Notes: generated from the sequence alone by a model not told the origin. DNA of 64,000 nt from Methylocystis iwaonis (GCF_027925385.1 NZ_AP027142.1:1284001-1348000); one strand, 5' to 3'; shown: positions 46,364 through 56,143, numbered from the stretch's first letter. A program made the numbers and translations.

Positions 46364-47317
46364 ATGCTGGAAATCGCAGTGCAGATGGACCCCCTCGAGC
46401 GGATCAATTTCGCCGGGGACTCGACCTTCGCCCTGATGCTGGAGGCCAAGCGGCGCGGGCATCGGCTCTGGTTCTACACGCCGGACAAGCTGTCCCTCGA
46501 AGGCGGGACGCTCACCGCGCGGGCCCACCCGATCGAGGTCTTCGACGACCCCTCGCGCTACTATGCGCTGGGCGAGGCGACCGAGCTCGACCTCGCCAGG
46601 ATGGACGTCGTCCTGCTGCGCCAGGACCCGCCCTTCGATCTCGCCTATATCACCTCGACGCATTTCCTCGAGCGCATCCAGTCGCGCGTGCTGGTGGTGA
46701 ACGACCCCGGCCATGTGCGCAACGCGCCGGAAAAAGTCTTCGTGATGGAGTTCGCCGACCTCATGCCGCCGACGCTCATCACCCGCGACCGGGCGGCGAT
46801 CGAGCGCTTCCGGGCGACGCATGGCGACATCGTCATGAAGCCGCTTTACGGCCACGGCGGCGCGGCGGTCTTTAAAGTCACGCCGCGCGACCCCAATTTC
46901 GGCTCGCTCTTCGACATGTTCAGCGCGAGCTTCCGCGAGCCCTGGGTGGTTCAGCAGTTCCTGCCGGAGGTCGCCAAAGGCGACAAGCGCATCATCTTCG
47001 TCGACGGCGAGGCGATGGGCGCGATCAACCGCGTGCCGGCGCAGGACGACATTCGCTCCAATATGGTGCGCGGCGGCGCGGCGGCGGCGACCGAGCTCGA
47101 TCCGCGCGAGCAGGAGATTTGCGCAAGGCTCGGGCCGGCGCTCAAGGCGCGCGGGCTGGTTTTTGTGGGCATCGACGTGATCGACGGCCGGCTGACCGAA
47201 ATCAACGTGACCTCGCCGACGGGGCTGCGCGCGCTGAAAAGGGTCGGCGGCCCGGATCTTGCCCCGCCGCTCTTCGACGCGATCGAGCGGCGGCTGACGG
47301 CGCTGCGCGCAGGATGA
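46364..47317 (+). CDS. gshB: Glutathione synthetase
   Basis: GshB adds glycine to gamma-glutamylcysteine with ATP. The 317-residue ATP-grasp protein shows [58 protein letters not shown], and the metal-binding [10 protein letters not shown] and [11 protein letters not shown]. The ATG at 46364 starts [16 protein letters not shown]. The gene is coupled to glnD by an overlapping stop and start. gshA is 44 kb away. Confidence 0.96.
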   Translation: MLEIAVQMDPLERINFAGDSTFALMLEAKRRGHRLWFYTPDKLSLEGGTLTARAHPIEVFDDPSRYYALGEATELDLARMDVVLLRQDPPFDLAYITSTHFLERIQSRVLVVNDPGHVRNAPEKVFVMEFADLMPPTLITRDRAAIERFRATHGDIVMKPLYGHGGAAVFKVTPRDPNFGSLFDMFSASFREPWVVQQFLPEVAKGDKRIIFVDGEAMGAINRVPAQDDIRSNMVRGGAAAATELDPREQEICARLGPALKARGLVFVGIDVIDGRLTEINVTSPTGLRALKRVGGPDLAPPLFDAIERRLTALRAG

Positions 47318-50130
47318 GCGTGATGGACCAGGCTTTGACGCCAAGCATTTTCGACAGATTTGAACCGGCTTCGGGCTTTCTCGGGCTGCGCGCCGCGCTC
47401 GCGGCCCCGATCGCGCAAATCTGCAAGGTCGAGAAGGGCCATGCGCGCCGGACCTCGGTCGTCGATCTCTTCCGTTCGATCCTCGCCGAGGGCCGCGCCC
47501 GCGCCCGCGCCGGGTTGGAGGCCAGGGGCTCGGGACTGGCGTGCGCGCGGCTAATTTCGCAGCTCGAGGACGAGCTGATCGGCGCGATCTATGATTACGT
47601 CGTCGCCTACGTTTATCCCGCCGATAATCCAACCTTTGCGGAGCGGCTAACCATCGTCGCCGTCGGCGGCTATGGACGCGGCATGCTGGCGCCCGGCTCC
47701 GACATCGATCTCCTGTTTTTGCTGCCCTATAAGCAGACGCCCTGGGGCGAGAGCGTCGTCGAGGCGATCCTTTATGTTCTTTGGGATCTGCGTCAGAAGG
47801 TCGGCCACGCCACGCGCTCGGTCGCCGAATGCATGCGTCAGGCGCGGGCCGATATGACGATCCGCACCACGCTGCTGGAAGCGCGCTTCATCCTCGGCAG
47901 CGCCGAGTTGTTCATTGAGTTGCAGGACGCCTTCGACCGCGAGGTGGCGCGCTCCGACGCGCGCGAATTCGTGGCGGCGAAGCTCGCGGAGCGCGACACG
48001 CGGGTGCGCCGCGCCGGCGCCTCGCGCTATCTCGTCGAGCCGAATGTGAAAGAGGGCAAGGGGGGGCTGCGCGACCTCAACACGCTCTTCTGGATTTCCA
48101 AATATGTCTATCGCGTGCGCGACGTGGAGGAGCTGGTCGCGGCGGGGCTCTTCACCTCGGCGGAGCTTTCCCTCTTCGAGCGCTGCGAAGAGTTTTTATG
48201 GCGCGTGCGCTGCCATCTGCATTTCGCCACCGGACGCGCGGAGGAGCGGATTTCCTTTGATATTCAGCCGCTGATGGCGCAGCGTCTCGGCTATCACGAC
48301 CGCGCCGGCCTGTCGCGCGTCGAGCGGTTCATGAAGCATTATTTTCTTGTCGCCAAGGATGTCGGCGATCTTACCGCCATCGTCTGCGCGGCGCTCGAAG
48401 AAAAGCAGGCGAAGCCGCGCGCGATTTTCGAACGATTCATGCAGCCTTTCCGGCGCCGGCGCGCTCGGGCGCCGCATGGCGATTTCATCATCGCGCATGA
48501 CCGCATCAGCGTCGCCGACGAGAATGTGTTTCACCGTGACCCGGTGAACATCATCCGGCTTTTCTGGATGGCCGATCATCACGGCCTGCCGCTGCATCCA
48601 GATGCGCTGCGCGCCGTGACGCTCTCTCTGCGCGAGATCGACGCCGATCTGCGCGCCGACAAGGAGGCCAACAGGCTCTTCCTCGAAATCCTGCTGTCGC
48701 GGAACATGACCGAGATCATTCTGCGCCGCATGAATGAGACGGGCGTGCTCGGGCGCTTCATCCCGGATTTCGGCCGCATCGTCGCGATGATGCAGTTCAA
48801 CATGTATCACCACTATACGGTCGACGAGCATCTGCTGCGCGCGGTCGGCGCGCTCTCCGATCTCGAGGCCGGGCGCCTGCCCGAGCATCAGCAGCTCGTG
48901 GGCGAGATCCTGCCGACGATCGTCAATCGCAAGGTGCTCTATCTCGGGCTCTTCCTTCACGACATCGCCAAGGGCCGCAAGGAGGATCACTCCATCGCCG
49001 GCAAGGAGGTGGCGCGCACGCTGTGCCCGCGTCTCGGCTTCACACCGGGCGAGACGGAGACCGTCGCCTGGCTCGTCGAGCATCATCTCACAATGTCGAC
49101 CTATGCGCAGAGCCGTGATCTCTCCGATCGCGTGACGATCGAAAGTTTCGCGGCGATCGTGCAGACCGTCGAGCGGCTCAAAATGCTCTTCGTGCTGACC
49201 GTGTGCGACATCAACGCTGTCGGCCCCGGCGTGCTCGACACCTGGAAATCGCAGCTTCTGCGCGTTCTCTATTGGGAGACGGAGGTCGTGCTCGGCGGCG
49301 GCCATTCCTCCGCCGACCGCAAGAGCCGCGTGGCCGCCGCCGTCGCCGAGCTGCGCGCAGCGTTGCCCGACTGGAGCGACGAGAAATTCGAGACCTACGC
49401 CAAGCGGCACTATCCCGCTTATTGGCTCAAGGTCGACGTCGCCCGCAAACTGCGCCACGCGCATATGCTCGAAAAGCTCGCCGGCGCGACGACGCCGCTC
49501 GCCACCGCCGTGGAGCTCGATCGCACGCGCGGCGCGGTGGAGTTGACGGTCATCGCGCCGGACCACCGCCGGCTGTTGTCGATCATCGCAGGCGGCTGCG
49601 CGGCGAGCGGCGCCAATATCGTCGACGCGCATATTTTCACCACCGCCGATGGGCTCGCGCTCGACACGATCTTCTTTTCGCGCGCCTTCGATTTCGACGA
49701 AGACGAGCTGCGCCGCGCGCGCCGCATCGCCGACTTCATCGCCAAGGCGCTGAGCGGCGAGGTGATCGTCTCCGACGCCGTGCAAGCGCGCGCCAAGCAG
49801 CAGCAGCCGCTCGCCGCCTTCACTGTCGCGCCGGAGGTGGTGGTCGATAACAGCCTCTCGAACGTCTATACGGTCATCGAGGTCTCGGGTCTCGATCGCG
49901 AAGGCCTGCTGTTCGAGCTGACCAACGCTATCTCCCGACTCAATCTCAACATCGCCTCGGCGCATATCGTGACCTTCGGCGAGCGGGCGGTGGACGCTTT
50001 CTATGTGACCGACCTCACCGGCGCGAAAATTGTCTCGCCGCAACGCCACGCCGCCATCAAGCGGGCGCTGCTCGAGGTTTTCGAGCCGCCGGCGGAGAAG
50101 CGGGCGGAGAAAGCGCAGAGCGTGGGGTAG
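47314..50130 (+). CDS. glnD: [Protein-PII] uridylyltransferase / uridylyl-removing enzyme
   Basis: GlnD senses glutamine and controls PII (GlnB/GlnK) by adding or removing UMP, setting nitrogen assimilation. The 938-residue protein has the nucleotidyltransferase domain ([20 protein letters not shown], the metal-binding Asp pair), a GlnE-like linker, an HD hydrolase domain ([17 protein letters not shown], His-Asp), and two C-terminal ACT domains for glutamine binding ([40 protein letters not shown]). The ATG overlaps the gshB TGA. Cloverleaf copy E and a palindrome follow. Confidence 0.97.
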   Translation: MSVMDQALTPSIFDRFEPASGFLGLRAALAAPIAQICKVEKGHARRTSVVDLFRSILAEGRARARAGLEARGSGLACARLISQLEDELIGAIYDYVVAYVYPADNPTFAERLTIVAVGGYGRGMLAPGSDIDLLFLLPYKQTPWGESVVEAILYVLWDLRQKVGHATRSVAECMRQARADMTIRTTLLEARFILGSAELFIELQDAFDREVARSDAREFVAAKLAERDTRVRRAGASRYLVEPNVKEGKGGLRDLNTLFWISKYVYRVRDVEELVAAGLFTSAELSLFERCEEFLWRVRCHLHFATGRAEERISFDIQPLMAQRLGYHDRAGLSRVERFMKHYFLVAKDVGDLTAIVCAALEEKQAKPRAIFERFMQPFRRRRARAPHGDFIIAHDRISVADENVFHRDPVNIIRLFWMADHHGLPLHPDALRAVTLSLREIDADLRADKEANRLFLEILLSRNMTEIILRRMNETGVLGRFIPDFGRIVAMMQFNMYHHYTVDEHLLRAVGALSDLEAGRLPEHQQLVGEILPTIVNRKVLYLGLFLHDIAKGRKEDHSIAGKEVARTLCPRLGFTPGETETVAWLVEHHLTMSTYAQSRDLSDRVTIESFAAIVQTVERLKMLFVLTVCDINAVGPGVLDTWKSQLLRVLYWETEVVLGGGHSSADRKSRVAAAVAELRAALPDWSDEKFETYAKRHYPAYWLKVDVARKLRHAHMLEKLAGATTPLATAVELDRTRGAVELTVIAPDHRRLLSIIAGGCAASGANIVDAHIFTTADGLALDTIFFSRAFDFDEDELRRARRIADFIAKALSGEVIVSDAVQARAKQQQPLAAFTVAPEVVVDNSLSNVYTVIEVSGLDREGLLFELTNAISRLNLNIASAHIVTFGERAVDAFYVTDLTGAKIVSPQRHAAIKRALLEVFEPPAEKRAEKAQSVG

Positions 50131-50140
50131 GGCGCGCGCC

Positions 50141-50220
50141 GTCATTGCGAGGAGCGAAGTGACGAAGTAATCCAGAGCAGTGATTGCGGCCCTGGATTGC
50201 TTCGCTTCGCTCGCAATGAC
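50141..50220. repeat. GTCATTGCGAG palindrome
   Basis: GTCATTGCGAGGAGCGAAG at the left pairs with CTTCGCTCGCAATGAC at the right, with a second arm (AATCCAG...CTGGATT) inside: an 80-base two-arm palindrome. It is immediately upstream of cloverleaf copy E. A degenerate copy lies at 34835-34869, beside copy A. Confidence 0.75.
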
Positions 50221-50241
50221 GACTCACGTCGCAAGACGGTC

Positions 50242-50403
50242 ATACGAGATCCGCTTGATTGGTTCGGAGTCATTCCCGACGCTCGCGCAGCGAGCGATCG
50301 GGAATCCAGAGCCAAACCAGCGCTTTTGTGGCTCTGGATTCCCGGTCGGGCTTTCAGCCCGCCGGGAATGACAAGCCCCAATCCGAGCTATTCAAACGGA
50401 AAC
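50242..50403 (+). repeat. Cloverleaf intergenic repeat, copy E
   Basis: A full-length copy. The small left arm is CGCTCG-CGCAG-CGAGCG, the central arm has a G-U pair in GATC/GGTC, and the third arm is CGGGCT-TTC-AGCCCG, so pairing is kept despite changes. It lies between convergent glnD and the hemerythrin gene. Confidence 0.88.
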
Positions 50404-50407
50404 GGTA

Positions 50408-51109
50408 TCACGCATGCGGCGGCAGGGGTGGCGTGAATTGGGAGATGTCGGCGATGCCGAGCGCCTCTTCGACCTTCGCGATTTCCGCCACAGCGTCCTC
50501 GAAACCGTCCTTGCCAAACTGGCGACGCTCGATGTCCTCGAACAGCTCGCCCATGTCGTCGAGATCACGGTCTGAGAGCGCGTTTTTCCAGGCCGGAAAG
50601 ACGATCGTATCCTCGCGCGCGGCGTGATGGGCGTACATCAGCTCGACGCCGTCCAGGGAGCGCGCCAGCCTTTCCGCCTCGCCCGTTCCGATCGCGCCCC
50701 TGCGGGCGACGTCGAGAAAATAGTCGGTCAACTCCCAGCCGCGCCGGTGCTGGGCGATGAGAACGTCGGCATAAGACGCCGCCGGTCCGCCGGCCTTTTT
50801 GATCGTCGGAAAGATATGCGCCTCTTCGAGCTTTTTCTCGTGATAGTCTTCGCCGAAGCTGCGAAACAGCCTCGCTATGCGTTCGAGTAGAGCGGGATCG
50901 AGACTTGCCGGATCGGCGCGGAGCTTGGCCGCCATGTTGCGATAGGCGAGAATCGCCCGGCGGAGGACGCCATGCTCGCGCATGAGGTCCTCCACCGCGC
51001 CAACCTCCTTCTCGGCCGCCTCCGCCATGCCGCGATCGGTCCCCGCCAGCAGGAGGCCTGCGCCGGCGGCGAGGATCAAGCGGCGGCGGGCGTCGTTGAA
51101 TGCGCTCAT
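50408..51109 (-). CDS. Exported hemerythrin-like protein
   Basis: The 233-residue protein starts with a twin-arginine-like signal (NDARRRLILAAGAGLLLAGT). It then has a four-helix hemerythrin domain with iron-ligand histidines in LMREHGVLRRAI, DYHEKKLEEAHIFPTI, LIAQHRRGWEL and YAHHAAREDTIVF. Hemerythrins bind O2 through a di-iron centre; the Tat-type signal fits export of a folded, metal-loaded protein. In methanotrophs related cytoplasmic proteins deliver O2 to methane monooxygenase, but that role is not shown for exported ones. It is divergent from grpE. Confidence 0.82.
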   Translation of the reverse strand: MSAFNDARRRLILAAGAGLLLAGTDRGMAEAAEKEVGAVEDLMREHGVLRRAILAYRNMAAKLRADPASLDPALLERIARLFRSFGEDYHEKKLEEAHIFPTIKKAGGPAASYADVLIAQHRRGWELTDYFLDVARRGAIGTGEAERLARSLDGVELMYAHHAAREDTIVFPAWKNALSDRDLDDMGELFEDIERRQFGKDGFEDAVAEIAKVEEALGIADISQFTPPLPPHA

Positions 51110-51240
51110 GGGAGGCTCCTTTTCGATATGGGCCGGCTCGCCCCGTGGCCGACCCTCCGCCGACTTGATTTTGGCGCCCCGAGCGCTGATATCGAGGCCT
51201 TTGAAGAACGCCCCTTATCCTTAAAAAGACGGACAAGAGC

Positions 51241-51849
51241 ATGAGCGACCAGAGCAACGCCGGAAACAACGCCGAGACCCCGCGCAAGGGCGCGGAGGAG
51301 AATGCGGCGCATCCGTCCTCCCTGTCGCAACCCTCGGCGGAAGCGCCCATCGGCGAGCCGGAGCCCTTCAGCGAGCTGGAGAATCTCTATCAGGAGAACG
51401 CCAGCCTCAAGGACAAGCTCCTGCGCGCCATGGCGGAGGCGGAGAATGTCCGCCGCCGCGCCGAGAAGGAGGTGGCCGACGCCAAGCTTTACGGCGTGAC
51501 CAGCCTCGCCCGCGAGATGCTGGCCTTCGTCGATAATCTGCGCCGCGCCGCGGAAAGCGTCCCGGCCGAGGCGCGCGCCGCTCTCGATCCCGTTGCGGCG
51601 ACGCTGCTCGACGGCATCGGGGTCATCGAGCGCGACTTTCTGTCGCGCCTTGCCCGCTACGGGGTGAAGCCGATCGAGGCCTTGGGCGCCAAATTCGACC
51701 CCAATCTGCACGAGGCGCTCTACGAGATGCCCGACGAGACCAAGCCCGCCGGCACGGTCGCGCAGGTGATGGAGCAGGGCTATACGATCGGCGAACGCGT
51801 GCTGCGCCCGGCCAAGGTCGGCGTGACCCGCGGCGGCCCCAAGGCCTGA
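51241..51849 (+). CDS. grpE: Nucleotide exchange factor GrpE
   Basis: GrpE releases ADP from DnaK in the heat-shock chaperone cycle. The 202-residue protein has a charged N-terminal tail, a long helix (LYQENASLKDKLLRAMAEAE, NVRRRAEKEVADAKLYGV), and the C-terminal beta domain with GVKPIEALGAKFDPNLHEAL, EVPD-like EMPDE and RVLRPAKVGVTRGG. It is followed nine bases later by corA. dnaK/dnaJ are not in the window. Confidence 0.96.
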   Translation: MSDQSNAGNNAETPRKGAEENAAHPSSLSQPSAEAPIGEPEPFSELENLYQENASLKDKLLRAMAEAENVRRRAEKEVADAKLYGVTSLAREMLAFVDNLRRAAESVPAEARAALDPVAATLLDGIGVIERDFLSRLARYGVKPIEALGAKFDPNLHEALYEMPDETKPAGTVAQVMEQGYTIGERVLRPAKVGVTRGGPKA

Positions 51850-51857
51850 TCCGCCCC

Positions 51858-52871
51858 ATGGACGCCCCCGCGCGCGCGCAGATCGGGCCGGCGGGCGTCC
51901 GCCCCGGCGTCGTCAACGCCGTCGCCTATCACGAGGGCGTCAAGGTCGCCGACATCGACATAGACGAGGCCGGCGACTGGGCGCGGCGCGAAGGGCATAT
52001 CGTCTGGATCGGGCTTTATGAGCCCGGCGTCGAGCTGCTGGAGCGCGTGCGGGCGCAGTTCTCGCTGCATCCGCTCGCCATCGAGGACGCCGCCAAGGCC
52101 CATCAATTCCCCAAGCTCGAGGAATTCGACGACAGCATCTTCATCGTGGCGCGCACCGCGCAGATGGAGAACGACCACATCGCTTTCGGCGAGACGCATC
52201 TCTTCGTCGGGCCCGGCTATGTGGTGAGCGTGCGCCATGGCCCCTCGCAGAGCTACGCCGCCGTGCGCCAGCGCTGCGAGGCGCGGGCGCGGCAGCTCTC
52301 CGAGGGCGAGGATTTCATCGTCTACACGCTGCTCGATTTCATCGTGGATAATTATTTTCCGGTCCTCGACCGCATTCATGAGCGGGTGGACGACATCGAA
52401 GATCGCATCCTGACGAACGCCATCGGGCAAAGCGAGATCGAGCAGCTCTATTCTTTGCGGCGCGACCTTTTGCGGCTGCGCAACGCCGTGGCGCCGCTGC
52501 AGGACGTCTGCCGGCGTCTGGAACGCACCGACATCGTGCTGATCGACCCCATGATGCGTCCGCATTTCCGCGACGTGCGCGACCATCTGCGCCGCGCCGA
52601 AGAGCGCATCGACACGCTGCGCGAGACGCTCGCCTTCGCCTTCGAGGCGGGGCTGATGAACGCGCAGATGCAGCAGACCAATATTTCGCGCCGCCTCGCC
52701 GCCTGGGCCGCCATTCTCGCCGTGCCCACGGCGATCGCCGGCATTTACGGCATGAACTTCGAGCACATGCCCGAGCTGCAATGGCGGTATGGCTACTATG
52801 CGGTGCTCGGCGTGACCTTCGCGATTTGCGCGACGCTTTACTGGCGCTTTCGCAGGGCAGGGTGGCTGTGA
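51858..52871 (+). CDS. corA: CorA-family Mg2+/Co2+ transporter
   Basis: This 337-residue inner-membrane channel protein ends with two helices and the selectivity-filter signature IYGMNFEHMPEL (YGMNF). The long cytoplasmic funnel part includes LFVGPGYVVSVRH and FIVDNYFPVLDRIHERVDDI. It forms pentamers that let Mg2+ enter. It is translated right after grpE, with a gap of eight bases. Confidence 0.93.
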   Translation: MDAPARAQIGPAGVRPGVVNAVAYHEGVKVADIDIDEAGDWARREGHIVWIGLYEPGVELLERVRAQFSLHPLAIEDAAKAHQFPKLEEFDDSIFIVARTAQMENDHIAFGETHLFVGPGYVVSVRHGPSQSYAAVRQRCEARARQLSEGEDFIVYTLLDFIVDNYFPVLDRIHERVDDIEDRILTNAIGQSEIEQLYSLRRDLLRLRNAVAPLQDVCRRLERTDIVLIDPMMRPHFRDVRDHLRRAEERIDTLRETLAFAFEAGLMNAQMQQTNISRRLAAWAAILAVPTAIAGIYGMNFEHMPELQWRYGYYAVLGVTFAICATLYWRFRRAGWL

Positions 52872-52893
52872 AGACCGTGTGATTCCGGCGTGC

Positions 52894-52948
52894 GGACCGC
52901 GAGCCTTCAGGCTCGCCCCTTGCCAGCGAGCCTGAAGGCTCGCGGTCC
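52894..52948. repeat. Tight inverted pair of REP-like elements after corA
   Basis: The unit GGACCGCGAGCCTTCAGG (23 bases, 52894-52916) is followed nine bases later by its reverse complement (52926-52948). It is the same family as 5586-5807. Together they can fold into one long hairpin and may terminate or stabilise the grpE-corA mRNA. Confidence 0.8.
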
Positions 52949-53137
52949 AATTTTCCAGCATGAGCGCATCGGTTTCGTTTCGACGGCCGCCGCTCGCGAA
53001 CTTTCCTGCCGCGCCTCCCCTTACGAAAGTTTCATCCGCCGGCCATTGGACGGCAAGAGGCAGGTCTCCATGTTGATGTCGCAGGCGGCGTTGGAGCCTC
53101 TCCCCAAGACGCCGCTGCGGAATGGAGTGTATTTGAA

Positions 53138-54646
53138 ATGCATCAACCGATTTTCGCGCGCAGCCCTCGCCTGACGGCCGATCGTCGCCGCGCCTCGCGC
53201 CTTGCGCTGACGGCGGCGAGCGCCGCAATCGCGCTCGGCGCAGCTTTCGGCGCGCCCGTCGGGACTGCTTTCGCCGAGGCGCCTTCCGTCACTGTCGCGC
53301 CGGCAAGCGGCCCCGCCTCCTTCGCCGACATCGTCGATCGGGTGAAGGGCGCCGTCGTCGCCATCAAGGTGAAAGCCTATGAGGAGTCCCGCAGCCCGTT
53401 CGAGGGCCAGGAGCTCTCGCCGGACGATCCGATGTATCGCTTCTTCAAGCGCTTCGGCGAGACCCCGCAAAAACGCATGACGCAGTCGCAGGGCTCTGGC
53501 TTCATCATCAGCGCCGACGGCTATGTCGTGACCAACAACCATGTGGTCGAACATGCCACCGATGTCGAGATTTCGCTCGAAGACGGCCGCAACTTGCCGG
53601 CCAAGGTCATCGGCACGGACAAGCGCACCGATCTCGCCTTGCTGAAGGTCAGCGACGGGAACAAGCTGCCCTATGTCGAATGGTCGAACACGCAGCCGCG
53701 CGTCGGCGATTGGGTGATCGCCGTCGGCAATCCCTTCGGGCTCGGCGGCTCGGTGACGGCGGGCATTGTTTCGGCGCGCGGACGTGACATCGGCGCCGGC
53801 CCCTATGACGATTTCCTGCAAATCGACGCGCCGGTGAACCGCGGCAACTCGGGCGGCCCGGCCTTCGATTCCCATGGCCAGATCGTGGGCGTGAACACGG
53901 CGATCTATTCGCCTTCCGGGGGCTCCGTCGGCATCGGCTTCGCGATCCCGACGGAGGTCGCCAAGGATGTGATCGCGGCGCTCAAGGAGAAGGGCTCTGT
54001 GTCGCGCGGTTGGATCGGCGTGAAGATCCAGCCAGTGACGCCGGAGATCGCCGATAGTCTCGGGCTGAAGTCGTCCAAGGGCGCGCTGATCGCACAGCCG
54101 CAAAAGGGCGCGCCGGCGGAAGCCGCGGGGCTGAAGGCGGGCGACGTGATCACCGCCGTCAATGGCGAGAAGATCGACAACCCGCGCGAGCTTGCGCGCC
54201 GCATCGCCGCCATGGGGCCGAACAAGATCGTCGACATCACCTATATCCGCAGCGGCGCGGAGAAGAACGCCAAGCTCACTCTCGGCAAGCTGCCCGAGGA
54301 GAAGGAGGCGCGCGCCGAGGAGGAAGACCTAGGCGGCGGCGCGGGCGGCGGGGCGCAGCTCTCGAGCCTCGGCATAGGGGTAGCGCCGGCCGCGCAGGTT
54401 CCGGGCGCCGGCGGCGAGGGGCTCGTCGTGGTCGACATCGATCCGAGCGGCGCGGCGGCCCAGAAGGGCTTGCGCCGGGGCGACGTGATCGTCGAGGCCG
54501 GCGGCCAGACGGTGAATTCGCGGGCCGATCTGACCGGCGCCATCGACGGCGCCCGCAAGGAAGGCCGCCGGTCGGTGCTGCTGCGGGTGAAATCGGCCGA
54601 CGGCGCGAAATTCATCGCCGTTCCGCTGAAACAGAGCGCCGGCTGA
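53138..54646 (+). CDS. degP: Periplasmic Do-like serine protease/chaperone
   Basis: The 502-residue protein has a basic signal peptide (cleavage near AFAEA), a trypsin-like domain with His in VTNNHVVEHATDVEI, Asp in DKRTDLALLKV and Ser in VNRGNSGGPAFDS, and two PDZ domains (residues about 290-375 and 400-495; LIAQPQKGAPAEAAGLKAGD; LVVVDIDPSGAAAQKGLRRG). It degrades or refolds misfolded envelope proteins. A two-component pair follows, an arrangement frequent in Alphaproteobacteria that suggests envelope-stress control. Confidence 0.93.
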   Translation: MHQPIFARSPRLTADRRRASRLALTAASAAIALGAAFGAPVGTAFAEAPSVTVAPASGPASFADIVDRVKGAVVAIKVKAYEESRSPFEGQELSPDDPMYRFFKRFGETPQKRMTQSQGSGFIISADGYVVTNNHVVEHATDVEISLEDGRNLPAKVIGTDKRTDLALLKVSDGNKLPYVEWSNTQPRVGDWVIAVGNPFGLGGSVTAGIVSARGRDIGAGPYDDFLQIDAPVNRGNSGGPAFDSHGQIVGVNTAIYSPSGGSVGIGFAIPTEVAKDVIAALKEKGSVSRGWIGVKIQPVTPEIADSLGLKSSKGALIAQPQKGAPAEAAGLKAGDVITAVNGEKIDNPRELARRIAAMGPNKIVDITYIRSGAEKNAKLTLGKLPEEKEARAEEEDLGGGAGGGAQLSSLGIGVAPAAQVPGAGGEGLVVVDIDPSGAAAQKGLRRGDVIVEAGGQTVNSRADLTGAIDGARKEGRRSVLLRVKSADGAKFIAVPLKQSAG

Positions 54647-54708
54647 ACCAGCGGGCTCGGCCGAAGTTATGGTGAGAACGCGCATATGAAACGAGCTTCT
54701 TGCGACGT

Positions 54709-54836
54709 GGACCACACGACTGCACCCGCCCGCAGGTGGTCCCCCGCAACGAAGAGCGACGGGTAGTCGCCAGCCCCCTCCTGGCTCCCGTCGTGGCGGG
54801 CCGGCGCAATTTTTCGCGCCGGCCTGCCTTTTTTGG
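54709..54836 (+). ncRNA. Candidate small RNA or leader with three hairpins and a terminator
   Basis: GGACCAC (54709-54715) pairs with GTGGTCC (54736-54742). CGACGGG (54757-54763) pairs with CCCGTCG (54787-54793) around an inner GCCAG/CTGGC. GGCCGGCGC (54799-54807) pairs with GCGCCGGCC (54816-54824) and is followed by TGCCTTTTTTGG, a Rho-independent terminator. It ends 15 bases before the response-regulator start. It could be an independent sRNA, the 3' end of the degP mRNA, or an attenuator for the downstream gene. Confidence 0.5.
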
Positions 54837-54850
54837 CAAGGTCGAGTATC

Positions 54851-55543
54851 ATGGGCGCAATGCGCATATTGATCATCGAAGACGACAAAGAGGCGAGCGA
54901 TTATCTCGTCAAAGCGTTCCGCGAGCAGGGGCATGTCGCCGACCATGCCGCAGACGGGCTCGCAGGATACGCCGCCGCCCGCGAAGGCGACTATGACGTG
55001 CTGATCGTCGACCGCATGTTGCCCAAGATGGACGGCCTGTCGCTCATCTCCAGCCTGCGCGAGCAAAAGGTCGAGACGCCGGCGCTGATCCTCTCGGCGC
55101 TCGGACAGGTGGACGATCGCGTCAAGGGCCTGCGCGCCGGCGGCGACGACTATCTTCCCAAACCCTATGCCTTCTCGGAGCTTCTGGCGCGCATCGAGGC
55201 GCTGGCGCGCCGCCGCGTCGGGCCGCGCGGCGAGGAGACGCATTACCGCGTCGGCGATCTGGAGCTGGATCGGCTCTCACATAAGGTGATGGTCGGCGGG
55301 CAGGAGATCGTGCTCCAGCCCCGCGAATTCCGGCTGCTGGAATATCTGATGAAGCACGCCGGGCAGGTGGTGACACGCACCATGCTGCTGGAAAATGTCT
55401 GGGACTATCACTTCGATCCGCAGACCAATGTGATCGACGTGCATATTTCGCGGCTGCGCGCCAAGATCGACAAGGGGCGCGAGACCCCCTTGCTGCACAC
55501 GATCCGCGGGGCGGGTTACATGATTAGAGATGGCATGCGCTGA
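54851..55543 (+). CDS. OmpR-family response regulator
   Basis: The 230-residue regulator has a receiver domain (ILIIEDDKEASDYL acidic pair; phosphorylated Asp in VLIVDRMLPKMDGL; Lys in YLPKPYAFSELL) and a winged helix-turn-helix (LQPREFRLLEYLMKHAGQVV; NVIDVHISRLRAKID). The ATG at 54851 is chosen; an upstream in-frame TTG at 54833 would lie in the terminator tail. The cognate kinase is very probably at 56302, separated by one antisense gene. Confidence 0.94.
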   Translation: MGAMRILIIEDDKEASDYLVKAFREQGHVADHAADGLAGYAAAREGDYDVLIVDRMLPKMDGLSLISSLREQKVETPALILSALGQVDDRVKGLRAGGDDYLPKPYAFSELLARIEALARRRVGPRGEETHYRVGDLELDRLSHKVMVGGQEIVLQPREFRLLEYLMKHAGQVVTRTMLLENVWDYHFDPQTNVIDVHISRLRAKIDKGRETPLLHTIRGAGYMIRDGMR

Positions 55544-55684
55544 CGCGCTTTCCGTTGCACGAGTTCATGAGAGCGGAAAGCGCGCAGAGTCAGAAGCTGG
55601 AGCGCATTCTTATTGCAAAACTCTATCGACTTTTGCGGAATGCGCTCTAGTCGGGATTTCGGAGAAAACCCGCTCAGGCTGCGG

Positions 55685-56143
55685 TCACCACCAGCCGCCC
55701 CAGCCCCAGCCGGGCCCCCAGCCGCCACCCCAGCCGCCCCAACCATAGCCCCAGGACGGGGCGGTCGCCGCGGCGATGCCGGCGCCCATCAGGCCCAGCG
55801 CGGCGCTCGCGAAGACGGCGCCAGCGGGATCGTAGTAGCCGCCATAGTAGCGCGGGTAACCGTAATAGGCCCTGCGGTAGTAATGCGGCCGGTAATAGCC
55901 CCAGTGCCGATAGTAGTGTGGGCGATAGTATCCCCAATGCCGGTAATAGTGCGGGCGATAATATCCCCAGTGGCGATGACCCCAACGGCGGTAGTAATGC
56001 GCTTCCACCGTCGGCGCGGCGAGGCTGACCACGCCTGGCGGCGCGATGGTCATTGGCCCTGCAAACGCTTCTGGCGGAATGGCGCCGATGGCGGTTGCGC
56101 CGCTCAGCGACGCAAGGATTGCGTTTCTTACGCTCTTTCGCAT
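55685..56143 (-). CDS. Exported Tyr/His-rich repeat protein
   Basis: The 152-residue product has a signal peptide (VRNAILASLSGATAIGAI; cleavage near AFA). Three nearly perfect 11-residue repeats follow (HYYRHWGYYRP), then a Tyr-rich patch (YYGYPRYYGGYYDP), a hydrophobic helix (VFASAALGLMGAGIAAATA) and a Gly/Trp tail (GWGGGWGPGWGWGGWW). Repeats and composition suggest a metal-binding or surface/envelope-associated protein; relatives are annotated only as hypothetical. It lies antisense between the response regulator and its kinase. The ATG at 56143 was chosen for its signal peptide. Confidence 0.8.
   Translation of the reverse strand: MRKSVRNAILASLSGATAIGAIPPEAFAGPMTIAPPGVVSLAAPTVEAHYYRRWGHRHWGYYRPHYYRHWGYYRPHYYRHWGYYRPHYYRRAYYGYPRYYGGYYDPAGAVFASAALGLMGAGIAAATAPSWGYGWGGWGGGWGPGWGWGGWW

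Noticed and set aside
48196..50145. 649-codon minus-strand frame over glnD
   Set aside because: It is a shadow of glnD, whose nucleotidyltransferase, HD and ACT domains are intact on the plus strand.
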